A DNA stretch of 24,786 nucleotides from Bacillota bacterium (GTDB taxonomy: Bacteria; Bacillota; Clostridia; Christensenellales; Aristaeellaceae): positions 1-24,786 of the forward strand of contig JAEZLW010000035.1 in the NCBI GenBank assembly GCA_023415145.1, read 5' to 3'. A program made the position numbers and the translations under genes. The notes below the pieces were generated by a model. The model ran no database searches, was not told the origin of the DNA, and saw only the letters and a list, made by a program, of their open reading frames with translations. Positions 15,687-24,625 of this stretch are shown here, piece after piece (the first letter of the stretch is position 1; each line of letters opens with the position of its first letter).

Positions 15687-15715
15687 ATTATAGCATGTTT
15701 CCTTTGACCGCGCAA
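15687..15715 (-). promoter_or_regulatory. Promoter of tRNA-Leu
   Basis: On the minus strand TTGCGC (15715-15710) and TATAAT (15692-15687) are 17 bases apart, about 15 bases upstream of the tRNA 5' end. The -35 lies only about 14 bases after the ligA stop. No terminator separates ligA from the tRNA. Confidence 0.8.
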
Positions 15716-15728
15716 GAGCATAATTTTC

Positions 15729-17765
15729 TTAATTCTCAATACGCCGCAGGAACTCCGCCTCGTCAATCACGGGAACCCCCAGCTCCTGCGCCTTTTGCAG
15801 TTTGCTGCCCGCGTTTTCGCCGCACAACACAAAGGAGGTCTTGCGGCTCACGCTGCCGGCAGCCACGCCGCCATGGCTGCGTATAAGGTCTTCCGCCTCG
15901 GTGCGGCTCAAGGTTGGCAGTGTTCCTGTAACCACCACGGTAAGCCCTTTGAAAGTACCGCCTTCGGCCTTTTTTGCCTCCATGGGCTGGACACCGGCGG
16001 CCAGCAAACGCTTGACCATGTCCACATTCTCCTGGAAGGAGAAGAAATACGCAATGCTCTGGGCCACTACATCTCCCACCTCGGGGATGGCCGTCAATTC
16101 CGGTAAGCTTGCGCTTTTCAGTTTTTCCAACGAACCGAAATGGTTCGCCAGATCTCTTGCTGTCTTGCGGCCCACATTGGGAACGCCCAGCGCAAACAAA
16201 AATGCGTCCAGCGGGCAATGGCGGCTTTCTTCCAGCGCTTTTAATAGATTATCAGCCTTTTTTTCTTTGAAGCCTTCCAGAGATAACAATTGCGCTTTCG
16301 TAAGCGTATACAGCCCGGCGGGGTCTTTGATGCCGAAGGTATCATACATAAGGCCCGCTGTCTTGTCTGAAAAGGTTTCAATGTCCATGGCATCCCGTCC
16401 TGCAAAATGGGCGACCCGTGCCACGGCCTGCGGGCGGCAATCCACCCTGTTCATGCAATACAAATGCGCACCACGCTCGGTCAGTTCTCCCCCACAGGAA
16501 GGACACCTCTCAGGCTTTTCAATTGCCTTCTCTGTATCCTCCGGCCCGCCAACCCGGCCCATGATTTCCGGGATGACGTCGTTGGAGCGGCGTATCCACA
16601 CCTTGCAGCCGATGGCCACCCTTTTGCGCTGGATGTCGCCCCAATTGTTCAGCGTAGCCCTTTTCACGGTAACACCGCCGAAAGCAACGGGCTCCAGATG
16701 CGCCAGGGGCGTCAGCTTGCCGGTGCGGCCCGGCTCCCATTCCACCTTTAGCAGCGTTGTAATGTTCTCCTCGGCCTCAAACTTGTACGCAACAGCCCAG
16801 CGGGGAAATTTGTCGGTATACCCCATGGCGCTTCGCAGGCCAAAGTCCGATACCTTCACCACTGCGCCGTCTATGAGAAAATCCAGGCTATCGCGGCTTT
16901 CCATGATCTCACGAATGCATGCCTGAAGTTCTTCTATACTTTTTGCTTCCTTGCGGTAGGGGCTCAGAGGGAAGCCATTCTCTTGAAGAAAGGCCATCAT
17001 TCCCGCCTGATCGGAATAAGGAATGCCCACAGCACCAACTGAACTGTTATCGGATTCAGGGGGCAATATGGTACCCACCTGATAAAAAAACGCGTCCAGC
17101 TTTCTTGAAGCCGTCACCGAAGGGTCCAGGTTGCGAAGCGCCCCCGCCGCGGCATTGCGGGCGTTTTTTAAAGGTTCCTGCGCCGATTCATTGTACTTTT
17201 TCAATACCGACAGGCGCATGATGCATTCACCCTGCACTTCTATCAGGCCCTTGTAGGGAATGGTGAGGGGCACAGAACGCACCGTCCTGGCTTGAGGCAA
17301 TATCGCCTCGCCTACTTCACCATTGCCACGGGTCGCGGCCTGAACAAGTTCACCGTTGTTGTACGTCAGGTTCAACGTAAGACCGTCCAGCTTGTACTCC
17401 ACATAGTACGAAATCGTGCCATGAGCACCCGCCTGGCCTGACAATTTTTCAGCCCGCTGCACCCAGGCTGACAGCCCAGCGGAATCCTGCACCTTGTCCA
17501 TGCTCCACAGTCTGCTTATATGCCGGTGCTGCAAAAAAACAGCCAAAGGCTGGCCGCCCACCCTGTGTGTAGGCGAATCGGCAAGGCGTATTCCCGTTTC
17601 CTTTTCCAAAAGGACAAGCTCGTCATAAAGCTTGTCCCATTGAACGTCCGATATGATGGGCTCATCTTTCTCGTAATAAGCACGGTTCGCCTCGTTCAAG
17701 GTATCCACCAATTGGCGAATGCGCTTATCAGGCGGTGAGACCTGCTGCTCATCTATGAAAGACAT
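15729..17765 (-). CDS. ligA: NAD-dependent DNA ligase LigA
   Basis: Joins nicks in replication and repair using NAD. The protein has 678 residues, normal length. It shows the N-terminal Ia domain, adenylation domain with active-site lysine K125 (EYKLDGL), OB fold, a four-cysteine zinc finger (CPSCGG...YCMNRVDC), helix-hairpin-helix repeats (FLFALGVPNVGRKTA, LTAIPEVGDVVA) and a C-terminal BRCT domain (GLTVVVTGTL). The ATG at 17765 uses a GGGGAG site made by the last codons of pcrA, six bases from its stop, so the two are translationally coupled. The order pcrA-ligA is conserved in Firmicutes. The stop is TAA. Confidence 0.98.
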   Translation of the reverse strand: MSFIDEQQVSPPDKRIRQLVDTLNEANRAYYEKDEPIISDVQWDKLYDELVLLEKETGIRLADSPTHRVGGQPLAVFLQHRHISRLWSMDKVQDSAGLSAWVQRAEKLSGQAGAHGTISYYVEYKLDGLTLNLTYNNGELVQAATRGNGEVGEAILPQARTVRSVPLTIPYKGLIEVQGECIMRLSVLKKYNESAQEPLKNARNAAAGALRNLDPSVTASRKLDAFFYQVGTILPPESDNSSVGAVGIPYSDQAGMMAFLQENGFPLSPYRKEAKSIEELQACIREIMESRDSLDFLIDGAVVKVSDFGLRSAMGYTDKFPRWAVAYKFEAEENITTLLKVEWEPGRTGKLTPLAHLEPVAFGGVTVKRATLNNWGDIQRKRVAIGCKVWIRRSNDVIPEIMGRVGGPEDTEKAIEKPERCPSCGGELTERGAHLYCMNRVDCRPQAVARVAHFAGRDAMDIETFSDKTAGLMYDTFGIKDPAGLYTLTKAQLLSLEGFKEKKADNLLKALEESRHCPLDAFLFALGVPNVGRKTARDLANHFGSLEKLKSASLPELTAIPEVGDVVAQSIAYFFSFQENVDMVKRLLAAGVQPMEAKKAEGGTFKGLTVVVTGTLPTLSRTEAEDLIRSHGGVAAGSVSRKTSFVLCGENAGSKLQKAQELGVPVIDEAEFLRRIEN

Positions 17766-17771
17766 GATCCG

Positions 17772-20051
17772 TTACTCCCCTACCTTTACAATGGGCGCAA
17801 TGCTTAATGAAAACTCTTTTACGCCATACGCGGCAAACTCAATGACGATGCGGGCGTCAGCGCCTTTGCCACGCACCTCAATCACGTTGCCTTCCCCAAA
17901 CTTGCGGTGCATCACCCTGTCTCCGGAAGCAAAGAGGTTCTGCATGGCCGTCTTTTCCAGCTCCCTGGCTTTGGAAGCGGCAAAGCCCTTCTGCACACCT
18001 GGGATGCCCAGCGCCTGTGCGCTGGGTGCAATCTGCGGTACGCCAAAACCCAATTCGTGGGGCCTGACAGACCGTGCAGGCTTCTGGGGTGCGGGATGCT
18101 GCTGCCTTGGGCTTCCGAAGGATTTTTCCATTTTGGAGATCCACTCATCGTCCAAAAGCCGCTTTGGAATTTCATTCAGGAAGCGGGAGGGCGGATTGTG
18201 GTTCAATTGGCTGAATATCATCCGCTGGGTGGCATAGCTCAGATACAGCCGGCGCTGCGCTCTGGTGATACCCACATAGCACAGGCGGCGCTCCTCCTCC
18301 AGGCGGCCTTCGTCGGTATTGGCGCGGCTGGAGGGAAAAAGTCCATCCTCCATACCGGCCAGGAAAACAATGGGGAACTCCAGGCCCTTGGCGCTGTGGA
18401 GCGTCATCAGCGTTACATACTTGGGGCTTTGCTCCGACTGGTCAAGGTCTGTGACCAGCGCCACGTTCTCCAGAAAATCCTCCAACTGCGGATTTTCCGC
18501 CTGGCGCTCAAACTCCTCCACCGCGCCAACAAACTCCTGCATGTTTTCCACGCGGGTCTGAGCTTCCTCCGTATCTTCTTTTTGATACTCTGCCATCAGT
18601 CCGGTTTCATGAAGCACCGCCTTGACAAACTCCGCAAGGCTCATGCTTTCACGCATGGCTACCAACCGGTTCATGAGCAATGCAAACTCACTGACGCATT
18701 TTCTAGGCCTTGCGGACAAGGATTCAGGCATATCATTGAGAGCGCTGAAAAGCGGCATATTGTTCAGTTGGGCATGCTGTGCCAGTTCCGCGATGGTGGC
18801 ATCGCCAATGGCCCGCTTGGGTTGGTTGATAATCCTGCGCAGCGACACATCATCGGCAGGGTTGACAATCACACGAAGATAGGCAATGATGTCCCGCACT
18901 TCCTTGCGGTCGTAAAAGCGCAGCCCCCCGAACACTTTGTAGGGGATGCCGGCCCTAACCATCATTTCTTCCAGTACACGGCTCTGGGCATTGGTGCGGT
19001 AGAGCACCGACATGTCGCCATAACTTTCATGGCTGAGCGTTAACTGATGCATCCTGTCGCAGATCCATGCGGCTTCCTCCCGCTCGTCCCCGGCGCAGAA
19101 AACCTTGATTGGTTCGCCCTCCCCCATTTCGGTCCAAAGTGCTTTTTCCTTGCGGCCGATATTGTGGGCAATGACCTGGTTGGCTGCGTCCAATATATTG
19201 GCGGTGGAACGGTAGTTCTGCTCCAGCTTGATGACCACAGCGTCCGGGAAATCCTTCTCAAAATCAAGGATGTTGCGTATGTCCGCGCCGCGCCAGCCGT
19301 ATATGGACTGGTCATCGTCGCCAACAACGCACAGGTTGCGGCTCTTTTGGGTGATCAGCTTCACCAGCATGTATTGCGCGTAGTTGGTATCCTGATATTC
19401 GTCCACATGCACGTACTGGAAACGCTCCCGGTAGCCTTCCAGCACGGGGGGATGGTCGGCAAACAACTCCAGCGTACGCATGATCAGGTCGTCAAAATCC
19501 AGTGCGTTGGCGGCGCGAAGCCTCTCTTCATACAGTTGAAAAGCGTCGCTGATCAACTGGCAGCGGTAATCCTTGTTTGATTCCCGAAACCAATCGGACG
19601 GTGACATCAATTTATTCTTCGCATCGGATATTTTGGCTTTTAATTCCCTGGGCGGAAGGAATTTTTCATCCAGATTCATTTGCTTCAAAATTTCTTTGAT
19701 GACGCTGCTTTGATCGTCGTCGTCATAGATGGTGAAGGCTCTGGTATAGTTAAGCTTCTCAATATCGCGGCGCAGAATGCGGGCGCAGGTGGCATGAAAG
19801 GTGGAAATCCAGGCTTCTTCCGCCTTTTGCCCCACCAGCTTCGTGATGCGCTCCTTCATTTCTTTGGCGGCCTTGTTGGTAAATGTAAGCGCAAGAATTT
19901 GCCATGGCGGAACGCCGTGGTCGATAAGGTTCGCCACGCGATACGTAAGCGCGCGGGTTTTGCCGCTGCCCGCGCCCGCCAGGATGAGCACCGGACCCTG
20001 CAAAGTCTCCGCAGCCTGCCGCTGCTCCTTGTTCAACGCCTGCAAATTCAT
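17772..20051 (-). CDS. pcrA: ATP-dependent DNA helicase PcrA (UvrD/Rep family)
   Basis: Superfamily 1A 3'-5' helicase for repair and removal of recombination proteins. The 759-residue protein has all main motifs: Walker A LAGAGSGKTR (29-38), VDEYQDTN, QNYRSTANIL, MTLHSAKGLEF and GITRAQRRL. The C-terminus carries the PcrA-type Tudor-like domain (GDRVMHRKFGEGNVI) after a proline-rich linker. The ATG at 20051 has AGAGGA about eight bases upstream and follows yerC by 40 bases. It is the middle gene of the yerC-pcrA-ligA operon. Confidence 0.97.
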   Translation of the reverse strand: MNLQALNKEQRQAAETLQGPVLILAGAGSGKTRALTYRVANLIDHGVPPWQILALTFTNKAAKEMKERITKLVGQKAEEAWISTFHATCARILRRDIEKLNYTRAFTIYDDDDQSSVIKEILKQMNLDEKFLPPRELKAKISDAKNKLMSPSDWFRESNKDYRCQLISDAFQLYEERLRAANALDFDDLIMRTLELFADHPPVLEGYRERFQYVHVDEYQDTNYAQYMLVKLITQKSRNLCVVGDDDQSIYGWRGADIRNILDFEKDFPDAVVIKLEQNYRSTANILDAANQVIAHNIGRKEKALWTEMGEGEPIKVFCAGDEREEAAWICDRMHQLTLSHESYGDMSVLYRTNAQSRVLEEMMVRAGIPYKVFGGLRFYDRKEVRDIIAYLRVIVNPADDVSLRRIINQPKRAIGDATIAELAQHAQLNNMPLFSALNDMPESLSARPRKCVSEFALLMNRLVAMRESMSLAEFVKAVLHETGLMAEYQKEDTEEAQTRVENMQEFVGAVEEFERQAENPQLEDFLENVALVTDLDQSEQSPKYVTLMTLHSAKGLEFPIVFLAGMEDGLFPSSRANTDEGRLEEERRLCYVGITRAQRRLYLSYATQRMIFSQLNHNPPSRFLNEIPKRLLDDEWISKMEKSFGSPRQQHPAPQKPARSVRPHELGFGVPQIAPSAQALGIPGVQKGFAASKARELEKTAMQNLFASGDRVMHRKFGEGNVIEVRGKGADARIVIEFAAYGVKEFSLSIAPIVKVGE

Positions 20052-20091
20052 GTTTCTTATCCTCTGTCTTCCTCATTCTTGATCTTGTGTT

Positions 20092-20421
20092 TCATGCTTC
20101 CGCAGATTCGGCAAGGTGCGAAATCAACTTCTTTTCCTCAAGCATATCCAGCACCTTTTGATATCCGCCCGCACCATACAATAGCGCGCGGTTGACCCGG
20201 CTGATGGTAGCGGTGCTGGCTCCTGTCCTGCGGGCAATTTCCTGATATGTCACCCTTTCCCTGAGCAGGCACGCCACATGAAGACGCTGCGCAATACTTT
20301 TCAGCTCTTGTATGGTGCAAACATCTTCCAAAAAGCGGTAAGCATCCTCCGGCTCCTGAAGCAAAAGAATCGCCTGCATCAAAAGATCGGTTTGCGATGT
20401 CTGAATCTTTGGCGTAAACAT
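20092..20421 (-). CDS. yerC: YerC/TrpR-like transcriptional regulator
   Basis: Small DNA-binding protein of 109 residues of the YerC family, related to the Trp repressor fold. It has an all-helical core (LQEPEDAYRFLEDVCT, ELKSIAQRLHVACLL) and a helix-turn-helix (TYQEIARRTGASTATISRV). The ATG at 20421 is chosen for the GGAGG eight bases upstream. A longer open frame to 20544 would run through the promoter and leader and was rejected. The family commonly sits with pcrA and ligA in Firmicutes. Its ligand and targets are not evident from the sequence. Confidence 0.93.
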   Translation of the reverse strand: MFTPKIQTSQTDLLMQAILLLQEPEDAYRFLEDVCTIQELKSIAQRLHVACLLRERVTYQEIARRTGASTATISRVNRALLYGAGGYQKVLDMLEEKKLISHLAESAEA

Positions 20422-20465
20422 GAAGGCATCCTCCCACCACGGTTTGCTGTAACCCTCGAACAAAG

Positions 20466-20485
20466 GCCCGCTTGTATCGGCGGGC
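20466..20485 (-). other. GC-rich leader hairpin upstream of yerC
   Basis: GCCCGC and GCGGGC (6 bp, eight-base loop) form a stem in the transcribed leader between the yerC promoter and its ribosome binding site, followed by CTTTG. The T-run is too short for a convincing terminator. It could be an attenuator remnant or a protein-binding site. Confidence 0.5.
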
Positions 20486-20520
20486 GCAAAGATGCCTGAA
20501 CATGGAAGTAACTCAAAAGC

Positions 20521-20526
20521 ATTATA
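20521..20526 (-). promoter_or_regulatory. Extended -10 promoter element of the yerC-pcrA-ligA operon
   Basis: The minus strand reads TGTTATAATG, an extended -10 (TGnTATAAT) with a perfect TATAAT. The -35 region is poor (TTTTCT, 17 bases upstream), as is usual for extended -10 promoters. Transcription would start about 90 bases before the yerC ATG. Confidence 0.7.
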
Positions 20527-20576
20527 ACACATTTTCGGGCACAAGAAAAGGCAAATTCAAGAAGGCAGACAGGAAT

Positions 20577-20610
20577 GCTGAAATGATCACACTCCCCCCA
20601 GTATTTCAGC
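20577..20610. repeat. 8-bp inverted repeat upstream of the yerC promoter
   Basis: GCTGAAAT (20577-20584) and ATTTCAGC (20603-20610) are perfect inverted copies around an 18-base spacer. The repeat lies between the spoIIP terminator and the yerC promoter. Without a T-run it is not a terminator; an operator is possible. Confidence 0.45.
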
Positions 20611-20648
20611 CGCATAGGAAAGGGTAAACGCATCAATTCCAAAAGCGG

Positions 20649-20669
20649 AGCGGGCCATTATGGCCCGCT
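20649..20669 (-). terminator. Terminator of the DUF1614-spoIIP operon
   Basis: AGCGGGCCAT and ATGGCCCGCT form a perfect 10-bp stem with a one-base centre, five bases after the SpoIIP stop. The T-run on the minus strand is short (CTTTTGG), so efficiency is uncertain, but position and stem strength fit a terminator. Confidence 0.65.
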
Positions 20670-20673
20670 TGCG

Positions 20674-21831
20674 TCATTTTTGAGGTTTCTTGCCGAACAA
20701 GCCACCAGTCATTTCGCTGACATTGCGTTTGAGCTTATTCACTGTCCCCTGCTTGGAGCCGGTAGCAATCAGGGCAAAGATGACAAGCCCTGCCACAAAT
20801 ACCCCAACCACCCACAGGATGCCGCTTCCCGCTCCCTCATTGTCCTCCGTAGAGGGTGCATTTGAATCCTGATTGTTGGCGGCGGCATTGTTATTTGGCC
20901 CAACATCGCTGGCAGCTCCTGCCGCGCCGGTAACGCCGCCGTACAAGGCTTTGTAAATGACATTTGCTATGGGTTCCATGGAATTGGCCACCCTGTCCTT
21001 GCTGATGACATGGGTACCAAACTCCAATAACACGCTGCGCGGGGACAGGTCCTGGTTGTAGGTTCCCTTGCCGATGTAGATATCCTTGATGAGGCCAGGG
21101 TATGTTTTGTCGCCGACCGCTTTGATCTGTGCCGCAAATTTCTTGTTGGAGCTGCCGTTTTGATTGCTGCGTCCTACCAACAGGCGTATCTTGCTTGCAT
21201 CTTCCCCAGCCAATTTGGTGTTGTACTCCTTGGGATTGGGTATGCCGTCCCGGTGGATATCAAAGATGGCATCCGGAGCTGTCTGCATCAGCTTCATGGC
21301 AGTTGGCCTGCTGCGGCGGTAGGCACCGGAATCGTGGGGATGATGGGTGGCTTCACTGGCTTCCACTGTTACGCCAAGCTTCTCCATTTCCTTTTTGAAC
21401 TCGTCGGCCATATCATAAATGCCGCCCTTGCCCTTTTTAGAGCTGACGCCGTCGGATGGAATATAGCTTTCATCGCTGTGGGTGTTATAGATGGCGATCT
21501 TCTTTTTACCGCCCGCGCTCACCGGCAGCGATGCTTCGGCATCCAGCCAGGATACATCAGGCAGTTCATACATCCCCAGCTTTTTTGCTACGGCCGTCTT
21601 TTTTTCTTTGTCAACGGATTTGACTTCAAAGTGCTGATTGTCGCTGCTGATGTATTCGTCGCCGGCGTCCGGCATGCCGCAAAAGGAAGTGATGTATTCG
21701 CCGGACTCATCCAGAATCTCGTAAACCTCCTCGCTCCCGTCCCCTTCCTCCCAGGCCTCCGTTTCTGCCCAAGCAAGCGCCGGGAGGAGCAGCATAACCG
21801 CCATCATGAACAATGCCAGCTTTTTTTTCAT
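20674..21831 (-). CDS. spoIIP: Stage II sporulation protein P-like cell-wall hydrolase
   Basis: Protein of 385 residues with a signal peptide (about 1-22, cut after LAWA) and a SpoIIP/amidase-3-like domain (about 105-300). Putative zinc and catalytic residues are H118 and E121 (NTHSDESY), H193 (FDIHRDG) and E270 (LLEFGTH). SpoIIP is the amidase/endopeptidase that thins septal peptidoglycan so that the mother cell can engulf the forespore. A low-complexity N/A-rich linker (about 300-335) leads to a C-terminal transmembrane helix (about 337-356) and a basic tail, an unusual topology. The ATG overlaps the TGA of the DUF1614 gene (ATGA), with GGAGG seven bases upstream. Confidence 0.88.
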   Translation of the reverse strand: MKKKLALFMMAVMLLLPALAWAETEAWEEGDGSEEVYEILDESGEYITSFCGMPDAGDEYISSDNQHFEVKSVDKEKKTAVAKKLGMYELPDVSWLDAEASLPVSAGGKKKIAIYNTHSDESYIPSDGVSSKKGKGGIYDMADEFKKEMEKLGVTVEASEATHHPHDSGAYRRSRPTAMKLMQTAPDAIFDIHRDGIPNPKEYNTKLAGEDASKIRLLVGRSNQNGSSNKKFAAQIKAVGDKTYPGLIKDIYIGKGTYNQDLSPRSVLLEFGTHVISKDRVANSMEPIANVIYKALYGGVTGAAGAASDVGPNNNAAANNQDSNAPSTEDNEGAGSGILWVVGVFVAGLVIFALIATGSKQGTVNKLKRNVSEMTGGLFGKKPQK

Positions 21832-22487
21832 TTCCTTTCCTCCCCTTTCTCCTTCACCGCATGAATCCGTTCTCTATCCGGCGGGTTCTTGCCCCTTGTG
21901 ACGCGCTCAACGATTTCGCCAATGAGTTCCGCCAGCAATACGCCCAGGATACCGCTGATAACCATAGCATCCATTACCCCGGCCCCACCCAATGTCAGCA
22001 CCTGGTTCTCACCCTGGGTCCAGTTCATTACAGCCACAGCAACATCCGCCAGCAGCACGCCCAAGACGCCGCAAATAAAGGCATTCCGGCGGGACCTGCC
22101 CAGTATGTAAGCCGTGAGACCGCCCACGATGCCCCAGACATAGTTTGGATCGATGACAATTTGTTCCGGCTCATTGGGCATCACCAGCCCCAGCACGTAT
22201 ACTACCCCGGCGGTGAGAATGGTCCCGATTACTGCACGAAGTTTTTCCTTGCCTGTTTCGGCCTTTATGATCAGATACAGGCAGACCGCTACGGGAATCA
22301 CTGCGCCGCCGATATTGAACTGGACCATACCGATGCGGATATCCGGAATCAGCGTGCCAAAGAACATGGCCGCTACAATGATCAGCGCGGCCCGGTCAGA
22401 AAGCCGCATCCTGTCCAGCACCCGCTGGGATACGCCGAAGAAAATCAGCACCGCCACCGCGGTGAGCAATATCATGCCAATGGACAC
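21828..22487 (-). CDS. DUF1614 integral membrane protein
   Basis: Membrane protein of 219 residues that I recognise as the DUF1614 family. It has about six to seven hydrophobic segments and the glycine-rich motifs VQFNIGGAVIP and LTLGGAGVMDAMVISG. Its molecular function is unknown. The start is GTG 22487, with GGAGG nine bases upstream; the next ATG (codon 5) is too far from that site. It is translationally coupled to the spoIIP-like gene by a 4-base overlap, which suggests a role linked to sporulation or the envelope. It is divergent from parE. Confidence 0.85.
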   Translation of the reverse strand: MSIGMILLTAVAVLIFFGVSQRVLDRMRLSDRAALIIVAAMFFGTLIPDIRIGMVQFNIGGAVIPVAVCLYLIIKAETGKEKLRAVIGTILTAGVVYVLGLVMPNEPEQIVIDPNYVWGIVGGLTAYILGRSRRNAFICGVLGVLLADVAVAVMNWTQGENQVLTLGGAGVMDAMVISGILGVLLAELIGEIVERVTRGKNPPDRERIHAVKEKGEERK

Positions 22488-22573
22488 AGATTTCTTCCTC
22501 CCAAGCCTTTATTCTCAAAAAGTGTTCCCGCCGCCCAAAAAGAATATGCGCACAGCCACATGTAGGCAAAGGA

Positions 22574-22602
22574 TTGAACCACGCCCCAAAATGTGGTATA
22601 GT
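22574..22602 (+). promoter_or_regulatory. Sigma-A-type promoter of parE
   Basis: TTGAAC (22574-22579) and TATAGT (22597-22602) are separated by 17 bases. The predicted start of transcription is about 30 bases before the ATG at 22640. A promoter for the opposite DUF1614 gene must also lie between 22488 and 22600, but I see only a weak candidate (TTTGCC, 18 bases, TATTCT). Confidence 0.8.
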
Positions 22603-22639
22603 GAGAAGAATGATTAAGGATTGGACAAGGAGTTTTCGC

Positions 22640-24625
22640 ATGACGCAATCTTATGACGCAGGCAATATACAGGTGCTGGATGGGCTGGACGCGGTGCGCA
22701 TGCGGCCAGGCATGTACATCGGTTCTACCGGCCAAAGAGGCCTGCATCACCTGCTGTGGGAAATCGTGGATAACGCCGTGGATGAGGCTTCCAACGGTTT
22801 TGCCACGGAGGTGGAGGTAACGCTTCATAGAGATGGTTCCGCCAGCATTTTCGATAACGGCCGCGGCATGCCGGTAGACAACCACCCAACGCTCCACGTG
22901 CCTGGGGTTGAGGTCATATTTACCAAACTGCACGCCGGAGGCAAATTCAACAATGATAATTACAGCTACTCCGGGGGCTTGCACGGCGTTGGTGCTTCGG
23001 TGGTCAACGCGCTGTCAAAATGGGTAACGGTGGATGTATACCGTGACTGGTCCCACTATCGCATGGAATTTACAAGCGAATACGACATGCTTAAGGGAAA
23101 GCTCTTGGCCGGGCAGCCCAAAGGCGGGCTGCAGAAAATAGGCAACACCCGCAAGCGCGGAACCCTGGTACGGTTTTTGCCCGACGACGCGATTTTTGAG
23201 GAAACGAAGTTCAACGGCGAAACGGTAGCCCGGCGGCTTCGGGAACTGGCCTACCTGAACACCGGCGTACGCATTGCTTTTCATGACGAGCGGCAGAAGG
23301 ACGATTCCCTCGCCAGACAGGAATTCCATTACGCCGGGGGCATCGCCGATTACGTGAAGTATCTCAACGAAGATAAAACAACACTCCATGATACGCCTAT
23401 GATGCTGGATGGCAAAAAGGATGATACGGTCTGCCGCGTGGCGATACAGTACACCGACGGTTATACCGAAAGCGTATTTTCTTACGTGAACAATATCCCC
23501 ACCGCAGAGGGCGGCACCCATGAAACAGGCTTTCGTGCCGCTTATACAAAAGCCTTCAACGACTATGCCCGAAAGATCGGCGCATTAAAGGAAAAAGACA
23601 ACAACCTGGCCGGAGAAGATTTTCGGGAAGGTTTGACGGCGGTCATCGTGACCATGGTTAAAAACCCGCAGTTTGAGGGACAGACCAAGGGCCGCCTGGG
23701 AAACACCGAGGTGCGGCCGGCGGTGGAAGCCATCATTGCCCAGAAGCTGTCGGAATTCCTGGAGGATTTAAAAAACCAGGAGTTATGCCAGAAGATCGTG
23801 GAAAAGGCCATCCGTTCCGCCAAGGTGCGTGAGGCTACCCGCAAAGCCCAATCCATGGCTAGAGCCAGGAACGAGCTGGAAGCCGCGCCCCTTGTGGGCA
23901 AGCTTTCGAGCTGCACCGGACGCAAGCCCCAGGAAAACGAGCTGTTTATCGTAGAGGGCGATTCCGCCGGCGGCAGCGCCAAGCAAGGCCGGGACAGGCG
24001 TTTCCAGGCCATACTGCCCCTTCGGGGGAAGCCGCTCAACGCGGAAAAGAAGCGGCTGGACCAAGTGCTCGCCAACGAGGAGTTCCGCAGCATCATCACG
24101 GCGCTGGGCACCAGCATTGATGAGAGCTTTGACTTGAGTAGCCTTAAATATCACAAAGTTATCATCCTGTCCGACGCCGACCAGGATGGTGCGCACATCC
24201 GCGCGATCCTGCTTACCTTCTTTTACCGCTATATGCGCGAGCTGGTAACGGAGGGCCACGTGTATATCGGCATGCCGCCCCTGTACAAAATCCAAAAGGG
24301 AACAAACATCCAGTATGTATACGATGACCGGGAACTGAAAAAAGTGATGAAGAATGTCGGCAAGGGGTACACCCTTCAGCGCTACAAGGGCCTTGGAGAA
24401 ATGAACCCGGAGCAGCTCTGGCAAACAACCATGGACCCCAACAATCGAAAACTGACACAGGTTACCATTGAGGATGCCGCCCAGGCCGACCGCATCGTCA
24501 CCATCCTGATGGGCGACAAGGTAGACCCCAGGCGAGAGTACATAAGTACCCACGCCAACTTCAACAAGGCGGATGATTTTGTGCCCGTAACGGCGGACGC
24601 AAATGAAAAGGGGGCGAACCAATAG
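22640..24625 (+). CDS. parE: Type IIA topoisomerase subunit B (topoisomerase IV ParE-like)
   Basis: ATPase subunit of a type IIA topoisomerase, 661 residues. The GHKL ATPase domain shows E41 and N45 (WEIVDNAVDEA), FDNGRGMPV and the YSGGLHGVGAS lid; the transducer domain follows. The TOPRIM domain carries E439 (EGDSAGGSAKQGRDR) and D512/D514/D516 (DADQDG), which bind the catalytic metals. The C-terminal YKGLGEMNP motif is present. LPLRGKPLNAEK and the extended C-terminus look like ParE rather than GyrB, but this needs a tree. The ATG at 22640 has AAGGAG seven bases upstream; an in-frame TTG at 22574 coincides with the -35 box and is rejected. It ends TAG directly against the next ATG. Confidence 0.93.
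   Translation: MTQSYDAGNIQVLDGLDAVRMRPGMYIGSTGQRGLHHLLWEIVDNAVDEASNGFATEVEVTLHRDGSASIFDNGRGMPVDNHPTLHVPGVEVIFTKLHAGGKFNNDNYSYSGGLHGVGASVVNALSKWVTVDVYRDWSHYRMEFTSEYDMLKGKLLAGQPKGGLQKIGNTRKRGTLVRFLPDDAIFEETKFNGETVARRLRELAYLNTGVRIAFHDERQKDDSLARQEFHYAGGIADYVKYLNEDKTTLHDTPMMLDGKKDDTVCRVAIQYTDGYTESVFSYVNNIPTAEGGTHETGFRAAYTKAFNDYARKIGALKEKDNNLAGEDFREGLTAVIVTMVKNPQFEGQTKGRLGNTEVRPAVEAIIAQKLSEFLEDLKNQELCQKIVEKAIRSAKVREATRKAQSMARARNELEAAPLVGKLSSCTGRKPQENELFIVEGDSAGGSAKQGRDRRFQAILPLRGKPLNAEKKRLDQVLANEEFRSIITALGTSIDESFDLSSLKYHKVIILSDADQDGAHIRAILLTFFYRYMRELVTEGHVYIGMPPLYKIQKGTNIQYVYDDRELKKVMKNVGKGYTLQRYKGLGEMNPEQLWQTTMDPNNRKLTQVTIEDAAQADRIVTILMGDKVDPRREYISTHANFNKADDFVPVTADANEKGANQ

Noticed and set aside
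15461..15766. Minus-strand frame 15461-15766 as a small protein
   Set aside because: It runs through the tRNA-Leu gene, its terminator and the dispersed repeat.
20422..20544. N-terminal extension of YerC to 20544
   Set aside because: It would span the promoter, leader and hairpin, and the extra residues do not resemble the family; ATG 20421 has GGAGG at ideal spacing.
22574..22639. Longer parE starting at TTG 22574
   Set aside because: That TTG is part of the -35 box of a good promoter whose transcript begins downstream of it; ATG 22640 has a proper ribosome binding site and matches family N-termini.
22472..22984. Minus-strand frame 22472-22984 and other minus frames over parE
   Set aside because: They are shadows of parE; the frame also crosses the parE promoter and has no recognisable domain.
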